Below, piece by piece: positions 12,307 to 23,263 of a DNA stretch of 64,000 nt. The notes under the pieces were generated by a model. That model did not search any database and was not told the origin of the DNA. It saw only the letters and a program-made list of their open reading frames with translations. The stretch is from Lasiosphaeris hirsuta (lineage: Eukaryota; Ascomycota; Sordariomycetes; Sordariales; Lasiosphaeriaceae), in the NCBI GenBank assembly GCA_030549175.1, contig JAUKUA010000007.1:434001-498000 (forward strand), in the 5' to 3' direction. Positions within the stretch are counted from its first letter, which is position 1. Each line of letters begins with the position of its first letter. Made by a program: the position numbers and the translations under genes.

Positions 12307-12763
12307 ATGTGGAGGGTGGAGGGTTAAGCGTGCATGTGTCAAGTTCTCATACCTGCCTTGAGCATTCTTGGAGTCTTGGAGTCGAGCGCTAGCTGATTCA
12401 ATGACATGAGTTTTATTTCTTTTTTGTTACAATCTACCTAGGATAGATGAGCATTGTTACTTTTTTAGGTGCCTACTTTTATTGTCCCACTCAATAATTG
12501 CTTTTGACCGAGTCCGCACTAGAAGTTGCAGCCAAAGCCTGACAGAACTCCAACTGAGTTACGTACTGGGATGTATCAAGCATCACCTTCAATACTGTTG
12601 TTAATCTCTTTCTGATAATCTTGTCCTTGAGCTCAAAGGGTGAAATGAGTACACGAGGGAACTGTCTTTCCGAAAATGTAATAAGAACTTCATTCCGGCT
12701 CTATCTCTTGTCTTTATGCCAGTCATACCTCGGCATTCAAGCCAACACCCCGACGCTACAATC
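12256..12763. other. Intergenic region (GTPase 3' end to DUF6594 3' end)
   Basis: Convergent spacer. A T run is followed by a (GA)n tract at 12274-12303. The rest is AT-richer non-coding DNA with no gene seen. Confidence 0.6.
12274..12303. repeat. (GA)15 microsatellite
   Basis: A pure GA dinucleotide tract lies directly downstream of the GTPase stop codon, probably inside its 3' untranslated region. A similar tract sits inside an intron of the retropepsin-like gene at 15687. Confidence 0.95.
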
Positions 12764-13832
12764 CTAGGCGGTGCTGGCATCTGTTCCAATGAAGACCACC
12801 AATACTGCCGAAAACCTGTTGATATGGTTGTTAGCATCCTTGAAGACTGATAAACACAGCTCGGATGGCAGTACGAACGTTGCGGTTGCTGAAAAGATTT
12901 CTTGCGTCTTTGCCGAGGTCATGCAGGCCATGCAAAGGGCAAATACCACGGACGTGGCGAATACGATACCAAGTCGTACAGTTGTACTGCTAACAAAGTG
13001 CAGACCGAAAATAGAGGCGGTCGGCAATGCACAGGCGATTGTTGCCGCGATGAATCTTGAGGCAGTGCCGACTTTCTCGACGGGGTAGGAAATAGTGCCC
13101 CTCAAGTGTTCTTCGTCTGGTGATTTCTATCACAATTGATTGTCAGGAACATCCTCTACCCTTCCAAGCAAGGCTGCGGTCAGAAGAAGCGGGAACACTT
13201 GCATGTATGCGCCTCCCCAAAATTTGGTGATAGATTTCTACCAAAGTGGTCTGGACCCAAGTCGTGAACTCATCGTCGGATGTGTGGTCAAGAGTCATCA
13301 TGGGCTGCGGCTTCTTATCTGCATAGATATTCCAGTCGTTGCCGACCAGGCCCACGTCTCCAACATCGAGCATCCACTGGAGCATGTTCTTCAGGGTGCG
13401 AGCTTGCGGCTTTTTCATGTTGACAATCTTTTCGTAGCGAAGTACGGACTCGTCTGGTTGCACCTTCACGTTGGTACCTGGTTCCACATTGTGGGTTGGG
13501 CGAGCCTTACAGTATTTATCCAGAGCCTCTCGAAGCTCCAGGATTTTCTGCAGTTGTCGCCCATCTCCTTTAGCGTCCGAGGCACGGAGCTTTGCCCAGT
13601 CCTGATGTAAGTTACCACGGCCCCGCTGCTTGTCAGTCCTATCGATCCCCCTGATATCTTCTAGCTCTTTCGAAAGGTAGACAATCTCAGCTTGAAGATA
13701 GAGCAGATTCTCGGCGTAAAGCTCTCGGAAGCCGTGGAACACGGCGTACTCGGGTGAGCTTCCAATGTATTTTCCCAACGTCTCGTAACCGTTGATAGGG
13801 GGGTCAAGAGGTTTGGCGGTGGAGGGTCCCAT
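12764..13832 (-). CDS. DUF6594 family membrane protein
   Basis: Leftward gene of about 320 aa. The model is exon 1 13160-13832, exon 2 12879-13116 and exon 3 12764-12815. The N-terminus GYETLGKYIGSSPEYAVF and the LYAENLLYLQAEI block match the fungal DUF6594 family. The C-terminus has the family's hydrophobic hairpins (FIAATIACALPTASIFG, RLGIVFATSVVFALCMA) and ends in SAVLVVFIG. The first intron's donor is uncertain: GTAGAG at 13159 gives a 43 bp intron, while a GTGTTC donor further upstream would give about 79 bp. The second intron (12816-12878, GTTCGT..ACAG with a CTAAC branch site) is 63 bp and in frame. Its removal restores the family sequence ATATFSAVLVV. DUF6594 function is unknown. It is predicted to be membrane-embedded at the C-terminus with a cytosolic helical N-terminus. 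It is divergent from the retropepsin-like gene. Confidence 0.8.
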
Positions 13833-14715
13833 CGTGGTGGGCGGGGAAGGTGAGTGTTGTGTGGTATGCCGTTCGACTGCAAACCTCGTCTCGAAATCCT
13901 CGAGTGGGCGAAAGCCTTTTTTTTTTTTTTTTTTTTTGTGGGGGGGGGGGAAGGAGGGACTTTCCCAGACCTAGGTGGCCGATAGACGTGTCGTCTCACC
14001 CCGGACCAATCAGCCATCAAGCCCTGTTCGGCCTTGTTTTTTTCCTGGCCCTTTTGGGCATCAACATTCCCCCCCCCTCCCCCTCCCCCCTTTTTTTTCC
14101 AGACTTGGACGGCCCTCACCCAATTGAAGCCCAACCATACGAATTGGTTCTTGTGCTGCCCTTACTTTGCACGCCAACGCATTCTGTACAAGTCTCTGAC
14201 TCAGTGCGGGACTCCGGGGCGTGATTTTTTCCTGCTGCGCCATTTGAAAAAAACCAATACGAATTTTGCGTTTGTGACCAGGGATGCTATTCGTACTCAC
14301 AAGACCACAAAATATTCAAATCGGCCAAGCCCGCCGATATCAATTGTTGTCCTATTCGTGCTGGAAGGTTGAAGTGGCAGGGCAGCTAGGCAGCTAGGAT
14401 ACAATGCAGAAACAACTGCAGACGTGCTGCATATGGGTTAAGGTTTCGATTGGGGAGCAGGAAACATCCACAAGGGTTAAAAGATGTAAGTGGCCGCTGA
14501 TAACGTCTGGGTGAGACATGAGAACTGGAGCACTGGACACAGTTCGCCCTTGGATTCCTGCCCTCCCGTCCACTCTTTTGAGGCCGCCGAGGGGCCCACG
14601 ATTTAAATTGTCGAAATAACCATCATGATAGGTAGTCATCTTCTTTCCCACCGCCTTGTAATACCAGGTTACCCATGCTTCTATCACTTCCAGAAAGCCA
14701 ACACAGCAGCCCACC
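13833..14715. other. Divergent intergenic region with homopolymers
   Basis: This is the shared upstream region of the DUF6594 and retropepsin-like genes. A T21 run (13917-13937) is followed almost at once by G11 (13940-13950). C-rich tracts lie at about 14070-14090. No gene is seen. Both promoters should be here. Confidence 0.6.
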
Positions 14716-16041
14716 ATGCCCGTCCCCGAAATACACTACATGCTGGTACCTCCCGGCGATGACAGCTCAGAAAACAAGTACGGGACGAGGGTCTCACAAT
14801 CTGATGTTTCCAAAGAAGACCCCCGTGATTCAGACTCGAGGCTGCGCCAAATCTTCGACGATGCCGAAAGGAAGCTGATGGGCCAGAGGAGGGAACTGAC
14901 AGACAATGTACGCCGTTTGCGCCCTCAATCTTCCAACCCACACCTTGGCTCGCAGGGTCCCGAGTCCGTGAGGGGTTCGAGTCGCAGCAGCTATGGAGGG
15001 GTTTCCGAAGACTCTGCTAGCGAGGCCCGTCTGCCACCACCGAGGGACAGCTCAGAAGGGGCCGAGACAGCCGGGGCAACTTCCGGGCCCTATGGCACCC
15101 CGGAAAAACGAAAAGCCGAATTACGCAGCGCTTTCGGCTATTTCAAGCAGAGTCGCGATTGGAATGAGGTCAAGAAGAGATTTCCAGACCTGTGGCAGCG
15201 CCAAACTTTCAGCACCGGGGGTGATGTGAAGAGGTCGATACCCAAAGTGTTTATCAAAGAGAGGAAGAGCAGATTCTTTTTGAGCCCGAAACAGCCCACA
15301 GACTCGTCCACAAAGCCAAAGTTTTGTCGCACCACCATATTCTTCGACACTGGTAATCAAATCGGCCCTCTGATATCCATGGCCAAGGTCCTGGGGCTAG
15401 GCTACTCAATGGAGGATGTGGACGCCGAGAACCGCTTGAGATTCATGGGCGCCACAGGGGCAACCGCGGAAACCTTGGGCGCCATCAGGATTGAGAGACG
15501 TCTCGAAAAGGATAGCTCGTCGGGAAAGCACTTGGACTTTCAGGTCTGGGAGGACAAAGTCGGTCTGGCTGAAGTAGTCCTTGGGGCAGACGAGGATTCG
15601 GGTTCACACGGGGACTGCCCCGGGGTTCTGCCCATCATTTTGTTGGACAGGTTGGGGAAAAAAGGTGGGCGATCCAATTCCAATCCAGAGAGAGAGAGAG
15701 AGAGAGAGAGAGGCTTGAGAAACTGACAACTCTTGAAACTAATAGCGGAAGCGGACCGGTTGGCCAGCCGCGAAGCTTGGAGGACTCAAAACCAGGGTGG
15801 GGAGAGCAATACCAACTCACCAAGCAACCCACCGGCACAAAATCAAACCGAGGTCAGCCCATCCGGAATACTCGGTCAATCGACATCGACGCCCGATATG
15901 TCACCTGTTTTTGAAAAGTCAGAGAGTCCTCCAGCTGGGCAGTCGGGACGTCATCAACCCAAGGGGTCTTCCCCGACCGATCGAGAGAAAGAAGTGATTT
16001 CAGCGCGAAGCCTATGGTGTCCGTGTTGCACAGTCATGTAG
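14716..16041 (+). CDS. Retropepsin-like (clan AA) domain protein with C-terminal CaaX motif
   Basis: Two exons (14716-15664 and 15746-16041) with an 81 bp GTGGGC..AATAG intron, joined in phase 1, encode 414 aa. Residues 1-135 are polar and low-complexity with a short helical segment near 40-66. Residues 200-310 resemble a single retropepsin-like domain. The motif FFDTGNQIG places the catalytic-type Asp at 211. It is followed by LISMAKVLGL, a glycine-rich flap-like segment MGATGATAETLGAI, and the second family signature AEVVLGAD. The tail (317-414) is disordered and ends in WCPCCTVM, a CaaX-type farnesylation signal with extra upstream cysteines suited to palmitoylation. It lacks reverse transcriptase or integrase, so it is a host-type single-domain protein and not a retroelement. 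It may be a membrane-tethered protease or a catalytically dead fold. Start context CCCACCATGC is good. Confidence 0.72.
15687..15712. repeat. (AG)13 microsatellite inside an intron
   Basis: This AG tract fills about a third of the 81 bp intron of the retropepsin-like gene. Length variation here would change intron size. Confidence 0.9.
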
Positions 16042-16947
16042 TAGCCTAGGGCATGGTATCATATACTGTTGTTTGCTGGCAGGGATTTGATATTTGCGTT
16101 AGTCTACCTAGGCTCAGACTGTTTACTAGCCTTTCATTGAGTCGTGCTGGAAACGTTGTTTGTCGTGGTTTTCAAGTTTTCAAGTTGCTTATTAACGTGT
16201 CAAAAAACTTGGAGTAAATTATGGGATTTGGACGAAAAGCAACACGGTACATTGGAAACTCGGTATTGCAAGTACCTAACTAAAGGGCAAATGATAATAA
16301 GTAATAAAAACCAGTCAATCGCTTTATAACCAACCCATTATCCATTTGTATGTCCTGAAATGTTTCTTTGGCTGACGCTGTGATAATGTGTGTACCGAAC
16401 GAATCTACTTGCGTGTGTCAATAAAGGTGGCGGAGCAAGATAGCGGATACAAGAGCCCTTACCCAGTAGGGAAGAAAAAAAAAAATAAGAAGCCGGAGTA
16501 TGCTGGCTCCATGCAAGAAAACAAGTTAACGGTAATGCTGGGAAAGCAATCATGACGAAGTCCTCCAATCCGGTTGCCCCTTGTCGCTTTTTCAATCGCG
16601 GCGGAAATCCTGAACGTTCCAGACTCAAGGAAAAGCCCCATCAGTATTCGCCCTCCAATGTCCCAATGAATCTCCTTTTGATAGATGGCTCAGTATCTCT
16701 CCCCATACGGCCTCTGTGTGTATGGGTAGAGGTATTCAGCACTTCATCCACCCCTCTCCTTTCAACCTTCGGCCACGAGTCTGCTCTGCGCCCTCGTAGC
16801 ATGGATACCCCCAACCCTGTTCAACGCGGCCCTCTCTCAATGCAGCCGTGCCATTTCACTCGCGACGGGTTGTCCCACCGAATCCAGGTCCCAGCAGAGT
16901 CTGTTGTGCTAGTAGGCATTATGCTTTCTGTGCACGACTCGATAGCT
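16042..16947. other. Intergenic region (convergent)
   Basis: Spacer between the retropepsin-like gene and the leftward Clr5-domain gene. It is AT-richer near 16100-16500, with no family-like coding sequence. Confidence 0.6.
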
Positions 16948-18250
16948 CTAACCCTCCATCGCATCATTCGATGAATATTGGTCCGACGTGGGGCTGTCAG
17001 GGGCATGGGTCGTGTAGCTTGTGGAGACCTCCCATGTATGCTCAGCCCGCGGCGCATTGTGGTCGTCGGGCCAGCCATATGCCCTGCCACCTGCAGACGG
17101 TGTGATGTTGGAGTCCGAGTCGTGCATTGCCATGCTGGGATGAAAGGTCACCCCCGGGCCTGGACTAGCCATCCAGGAAGAGGGGCCGTGAGCAAAGCTC
17201 TGGATCACCGGATCCACCGAATCATCGTAGCCCTGGAGTTCCGGTGCATATGCATTCGCTGCGGCTTGGTATCCTCGGGGGAAGGGGCCAAATCCCCAGA
17301 CAATAGGTGCCGTCGAGTATCCAGAGTTGCCAGAAGGACTGCTGGCACTTCGACCTGGGACGGCAGACTGGTCTGGGAGAGCCCCATCGGGTGAGTCTTG
17401 GCGCATCATGGCCTCGAACGAAAAGGGTGGAGCCAATGGCTGAGGAGGAATGCGGCATCTCGAGAAGGACACAGGATAACGTCCAGCCAGCCTGCCGTCG
17501 ACGCTTGTTTGGGCTGGCGAGATGGGCTCAGGCTCGGGAAAGGAGCCGACGGCATGCCAGCCCACAGGCGAGAAGGGTAGCGTTTGGCTGCGCAAATGGT
17601 GCTGCTCTGGTGAGAAGTCGGCCGCCGAATGATCAGACAGCCCCGCAGCCGCGGCGTCGTCGGCGTCCGCGGCAGCACCGAAGTCGTCGGTGGCCTGCGG
17701 CAAGGTTCGGGAGGATACTTCGGGCTCAGGGGTGCTGTAGCGGACATTGCAAGGTGCCACCACTGTCGTCAAGTGCATGCATTAGCTTCGGGCAGGGGCT
17801 TCAGGGGTAGAGGCCTCGAGATGTATACTCTGTTCGTCGGCCAAGTACTCGGGCTCATGAGGCTCGGTCATGGAGTGGCGCTTCGCGAAGCGACGAAGCT
17901 TGTCAGGAGGCACCTCGACGCCGTAGCGAGTGAAGCACGTCTCTTTTCCGTAGCGTTCGCGACGAATCTTCTGGATTCGAATCATAGCTCTCATGTCTTG
18001 CTCTCTGATGTTTTTTGCCAGACGCCAGACAGTCACTAGTTGCTTCTTGTACTGCCTCTTGCTGTTGTCCAACGTCAGCTCGGGCATTACCCAGAAAGGG
18101 GGCGAGATGAGCGTGCTTTGCATCGAAGCCATAGACTTGTCGCATTGTCTCCATCACCTCGTCAAGCGGTTTCTCCTGGATCCAGTAAAGCTCCGTGATG
18201 GTCCTTCGGTGGGCGTCCCAGTCAGGACGCCTTCCAGAAGCGGACGGCAT
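16948..18250 (-). CDS. Clr5-domain protein
   Basis: Three exons on the minus strand (18117-18250, 17829-18061 and 16948-17762) encode 393 aa. Exon 1 gives the first half of a Clr5 domain: W near residue 10, then ITELYWIQEKPLDEVMETM and YGFDA. Exon 2 gives the second half, KRQYKKQLVTVWRLAKNI. Joining them in the family register requires a donor reading GCACGC at 18116, so this would be a GC-AG intron of 55 bp. The second intron (17763-17828) has a normal GTATAC donor. It removes an in-frame stop and links to a long Ser/Pro/Ala-rich C-terminal region with no recognised domain. Clr5 domains occur at the N-terminus of many fungal proteins, often as presumed DNA-binding or regulatory modules. The N-terminal call is firm; the exon-3 join is likely but not certain. 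Confidence 0.72.
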
Positions 18251-21200
18251 GGTTGAGAGAATGAGTGTACAAGTCTGTGTTTTGGCGGCAGTGGGTGTGT
18301 GCTTGATTCCTCGAGCAGAAGCCCGAAGGGACTGATGTTCTGCAGGCCGGAGCAGCCGGGTTTGTGGTTTGTGGGGAGACGCAACACCATCTTCAGATCC
18401 GGCGACACGAGGGTAGTTATACCCGGACTGCGGCTAAGCCTCGAGCGATGAGTGCCGGGCACACGATCGAGATCAGATGCCAGCGCACCAGGTGCTCTAG
18501 AGGCGATTGGGGTCGGGGCGCCATGATCGGCTTGGCAATTCGCCCTTGCTGGTGGGGAGCTTGTCTGGAACGTGTCGCTGCAGTCGCGTTTCTCTGGAGA
18601 AGTCCCTTGGACAGATAGTGTTCCCAGCAAATGACCCCCTGTCGGGGTGTTTCTGGGAAAGGACGCTTCCCTCAATCATGGTGGGAAACGGGGTCGCTTC
18701 CCTCAGTCATGGTGGGAAACGGTTCCCCCCCCCTCCCCCCCCCTTGTCAAGGTGTTTCTGGCAAACAACTCCCTCCCCTGTTCCCTTTTCGACGAAAAAG
18801 GACTCTGAGAGGGGAGGGGGGGATTTTCTCTGGAAAAATCCCTGTTGTGTTCCTCGACTTGGAATAAAGGAGCGCGTGGGGTATTGGCCTGACCTGGGGA
18901 AAGTCCAGCTCTGATTGGTTTAACGATGTTGAAATGGAAGCCGGGAGCCTGTAGGATGCAGCCCCGAGAGACGGGCACGTCGATTGGCGCTACTGGCGTC
19001 TGACACTCATCTTGTGTAACGGATATTTTTGGGGAGAGAGTGTGTGTGAGTGCGTCGTTTGAGTGCGTGTGTCGTTGGAGACATTGGACGTGAGCGTGGC
19101 TGAGAGTCGTTTACCCCGGGCCGGGGAACTGGGAAACAAGCTCCCTGCAGCACCCTTGACGCAGATTGGTAAGGCGCAACGGCGACAAGAGTGTGAAGTG
19201 TGTGATCCCTGGGTCGCAGCACGTGGGGGCTCCGGTGTTATCGCGGGCACAGACGCGTGGGAACCGACGGGGAACGGTCCCGGCTGGTTAGCGCGCGTGT
19301 TGGCATGGGTGCTGGATGAGTTTGCGAAATCCCGGAAGCGGTTCCGGTCAGGAAATCGAGGCTGCCTGCAGGACAGGCTGGACCTGGGAGCGAGCCTCGC
19401 CGGAGACGCTGGGGGTGTGTGTGTGAGCTAGCGTGGTGCGCGCTCGGCGCAGCTGTCTTGCTGCTTTGCATCTTCTGTGCAGCTGCTGGGAGCAGAAAAT
19501 CATCGATCGGCAGCTCGGAGAGCATGCGACCGGACGACAAATATCACCTTCATCCGCCCTCACCGCCATGGGTGAAGGAACATACCTAGTTACACAACCG
19601 GGCTTTTGCAAGGCAATGGTGGCCGTGAAAGTCGCAAATCCGGGGCGCGAGCCAATGGGAAGACGCATGATGTTGCCGGCCGCGAGCAAGGTAGACAGAA
19701 AGGCAAATACGGAAAATGCAGAAATTGCAGGCAGAAACGGACAAGCTGAGGCTGAAATCGAGCTGGTCTGATTTGGAGCCTGCCGCGGGGAGCGCGCACC
19801 ACCGTGCGCCGTCACCGCTGGTGTGATTCCTGCTTCCCATGACCCCGGTAAGGTAAAGAAAGACAAATCTTGGTACGCGCAAAAGGCAGTGTGTTTCGCA
19901 GCGCCATGCAACATGTTCGACAAGGCCAGCCGAGCAACCGAGACTTGTCCAGCCCCTCTCCCCTCTGGACCAGGGCCATGGGAGAGATTGGGCTGCTTCC
20001 GACTCTGAGGCCGAGGTCGAGGGCCGAGGTCAGCCTAGGGGTTCATTCCCTCATCTCACACGCCACCCTCCCCTGGGCTGACGGCTCATCCAACCAAGAG
20101 AGGCCGATAGCAGCGACCAGCCCCATGAAGCATGAAGCACACCCCATCTCGCATCTTCCACCCTGCCGCCGCCTTTTTGTCCTTCTCCGTGTCTGCCAGA
20201 TGGTTTGCCCCGCATACACGCCACCGTGTCATCAAGCGCGCCCAATGCCCTCGTCGTCGTCTCCCATGTGGTGTTCCGGGGGCACACTGTCGATTCACGT
20301 GCCGTTGCACGTCATGCGCCCTGGAGATGAAGAGCTGTCAACTCTGCAGCTCTCGCTCCGTCAGTCTGTTGCCGCCGGCATCCTCCCAGCGACCTCCCGC
20401 TGCTTCGCGGAAGTTCCGTCTCGATCCCGCCCAGCAGCAACAGCCAAACCCCAGCCTGCCACTTGTCCACCCTGTTTCAGCTCCGACTCCCCCATTGCCT
20501 CATTCACCCGTTTGCGTCTGTGGCTCCCATCATCGCCGAGAGATGAGACCAACATATGTACCGCGCCGAATCAGGCCATGGTGGTATGGGACTATTCCGT
20601 ATGAGCCACCAGAGAGGTAGGAAAGGCAAAGCGGAAGGACGGCGGCAGTGGTCCGGCAGCGGAAGCTGAACAGCACCATGCCCAATCCACACCCAACAGC
20701 AAGTTCCAGCCCTAGGTGCCCCGCTGTGCGACGTTGGAGGCTCCGCGAGGGCCTCGCCGGGTTCCCAAGCATACAGGAGGTAGCGCTTGGCCGGTATGTC
20801 ACCCCATCAGTCCCGACTGGGCGAGTGTAGATAGATAGACGAGCGATGATCATTTCCCTCGGGAGGTCGACCAGCCCCTGTCCAAAGGGCCCCTAAAGCG
20901 AAGCAACTCATCAGCAAATTCTCAGCAAATTCTCCTTCTTGAGGCTCCCTGCCAGCCAAGCAAAAACAGCTCAAGGGGCAGCACTCACACCAGTGACTCA
21001 TTCGCTCCCGCTACGCTGCTGCTTCAGTCCGACGTGGACGAAACCCCCTGCGCAGCGCTTGCCGCGGGAGACATGGGCGTCCGGGGGAGTCGACACTTGC
21101 ACGACTCCCGAGTCCCATACCCGATTTCCGTTCCTCGCAACACATACACCAACTTCCCACCGCCACGACGAAATTCAGCACGCATACAAGCCTCCTGGCC

Positions 21201-21775
21201 TTGATCAAGAATTGTCTGTTTCTTCATTTCGCTGATCCATATCCATGCTGCCGCAAGCTGCACACTGCACATGACCCAAGCACGCAAATATATACAAGAC
21301 ATGCTTCATTCACAAGCCTGCCCCTCGAAAACACTGGCCCATTCGTGCGCTTACCAGCAAGGATATCGACGTCCAATATTAACCAGGCCCGCGTAGCCCT
21401 TTTTGCTCTCAGACCACCACGAGAAATGGGCGAACGGACAAAACAGCCGATGGCTATGCAAGCCTACTCCCTCCCGATGCGGTACGTTTATATATAAGAA
21501 AAGAAAAAGGGTTCATGCCTCGACCGTCCTGATTTTCCCCTCCGAGGGTGTTCCATATAATGATGGGAAAAAAACCAGACAAAGAGTTTGGGGCCGTAGA
21601 AAAACAAAACTCGCCCAGTAATGTAAGCCCATTCCTAGACGCGCTGTTCCATACTGCAAAACAAGAACGCAAAATATTAATGAGTTGGACTGCACCCAAG
21701 GAAAAGACAGAAAATATTTTTTCGATCAGTTCGACCGCCCCCTTTTTGGCACCAAAAACTCCGCAAAACAACAGC
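18251..21775. other. Intergenic region without a supportable gene
   Basis: About 3.5 kb upstream of the Clr5 gene and downstream of the Crh gene. Frames of up to 244 codons are present, but their translations look like random GC-rich sequence. A pair of near-identical 28 bp units lies at 18664-18722, flanked by diverged copies of a second word (about 18640-18662 and 18745-18770). No tRNA or transposon is recognised. Confidence 0.5.
18664..18722. repeat. Two 28 bp direct repeats, 31 bp period
   Basis: The unit begins CGCTTCCCTC and ends GGGAAACGG. The two copies (18664-18691 and 18695-18722) differ by one base (A/G). They are flanked by imperfect copies of a GTCGGGGTGTTTCTGG-like word on either side, giving a small nested repeat cluster about 0.4 kb upstream of the Clr5 gene. 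Confidence 0.85.
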
Positions 21776-23263
21776 TCAGAGGAACAGCAGCCCGGCGATT
21801 CCGATAACCACGGCAAGGGCGCTAGCGCCGAGCGTTCGCTCAGCGCCGCGAACACTCCCGCTCTTTCCGCCGAGCGTCTGACCGCATGTTTGTGAGAAGC
21901 CGGTGGTCGAGCACCCAGCGGCACTGCTGGTGTCGCTGGTAGAACTGCCACGGTCGGAACTACCGCCGCCGCCGGGGACCTGGCCGGGTTGATTGGACCC
22001 GCCGGGAATTGACTCGGGGGATGCGCCGGCTGCTGTGCCGCCAGGGGTGTCTCCGCCAGCGTCCATGTTGGTTCCGCTCCCCAAAAAGCTCTTTAGGACT
22101 GTCGGCTTGTCACTGTCGATGACCGTGTCGTTAGTGGCCGCAATGTTGTTGTAGTAGTACGACTTTTTGCTGTGGCTACCCGGCCCGCTGGTGGCCTTGT
22201 AGCATTCGACCGTGATCTCGCCAAAGGTGGCGAAATAGTAGCCATAGTTCTTGATCTCGTCTGAGTTCCAATCGATCACACCCCCGGCCCAGTCGATGGT
22301 TCCCTTCGCATTCGTCTCGAGACCACCGGGCCAGATGGAAATTTGGACTCGGGTCGGTGTCTGGGGAAAGGCCCATTGGTTGGCAGTAGCATTCCAAGTT
22401 TCGGACCTCTTCTTGGTACGGCCAACCTTACCGTCGACAAGCCAAGTAATCTCGTCGGGTGTCCAGCGAACCTCGTACTCGTGGAAGTTGTCGTATGTAT
22501 TCGAGGAAACACTAATATTACCCGAATTGTCGTCTGATAATTTTTTAAATTTTTTTTTTTTGGGTTAGCAAAACACGAGCAACCTGCTTGGCAATATGGG
22601 GCATGGGGGTGAGCATACAGTTGGGGATACCCTGGAAGTAGTAATTGGTTTGGGCGGCGTTGAGGTCGGTGCCGACCCACTCGAAGTCGATTTCATCTTT
22701 GACATCGCCGAACAGAATGAAGGCCGTCACGACACCGCGGCCCCTGGACGTCTTGATCTTGGCCTTGACATTCCCGTACCACATATACGTTGTCGTTGCA
22801 AGCACAGTGCCCACAGACTTGGGGGCCATGGTAAGTAAGACGTTGCCATTATACAACAGGGGCTCGCCTTGGCCGACCCAGTCGGCCTCGCTGGAGTCCC
22901 CGAGGTACTCGCTGATATCTTTGTAACGGTCGAGAGAGTCCATCTTGAACGTTTTGTCCTGGCATACTGGGGCAGGGACGCACGAGTCGAGTCCAAAAGA
23001 CATGCGAGGGTCACAGCCACCGAGGCAAAAAGCGCCAACACCGCATTGGCCGTACTCTGTATTGCAGGTTCCCGACGGTCAGTGACTGTCATACAATGGG
23101 GTGGGTCTGTATAACGGGCGCCGTTTGAGTAGCATCCGCACTTACGTGAACAACATGGGGCCTCCTCAGGGCATTTCTGCGTCAGGGAGCACGCTGGGGG
23201 TTCGGCGAGGACTGAAGTGGCGCTGAGGAGGGCGATGCCCAGAGGCAGGAGTGATCGAATCAT
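21776..23263 (-). CDS. GH16 Crh/Utr2-type chitin-glucan transglycosylase, GPI-anchored
   Basis: Cell-wall enzyme that in characterised fungi cross-links chitin to beta-glucan. Three exons on the minus strand (23146-23263, 22619-23056 and 21776-22533) give 437 aa. Residues 1-20 form a signal peptide ending VLA. Residues 25-75 are a Cys-rich chitin-binding-like module (CPEEAPCCSQYGQCGVG, then GGCDPR). The GH16 catalytic motif DEIDFEWVG (Glu 161, Asp 163, Glu 165) is intact. The WTPDEITWLVDG and ISIWPGG blocks follow. The C-terminal third is Gly/Ser-rich and ends in a hydrophobic stretch (ALAVVIGIAGLLFL) preceded by small residues, a GPI-anchor signal. The start was set at 23263 because no in-frame ATG lies upstream and it begins the signal peptide. 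Introns are 89 and 85 bp. Confidence 0.93.

Noticed and set aside
14716..16041. Retrotransposon fragment, suggested by the retropepsin-like domain
   Set aside because: There is no reverse transcriptase, RNase H, integrase, long terminal repeat or gag-like zinc knuckle nearby. The gene has a normal intron and a CaaX end.
19348..19923. 192-codon minus-strand frame with a hydrophobic stretch
   Set aside because: A short hydrophobic run could be a membrane segment, but there is no family match, flanking sequence looks random and no clear exon partners were found.
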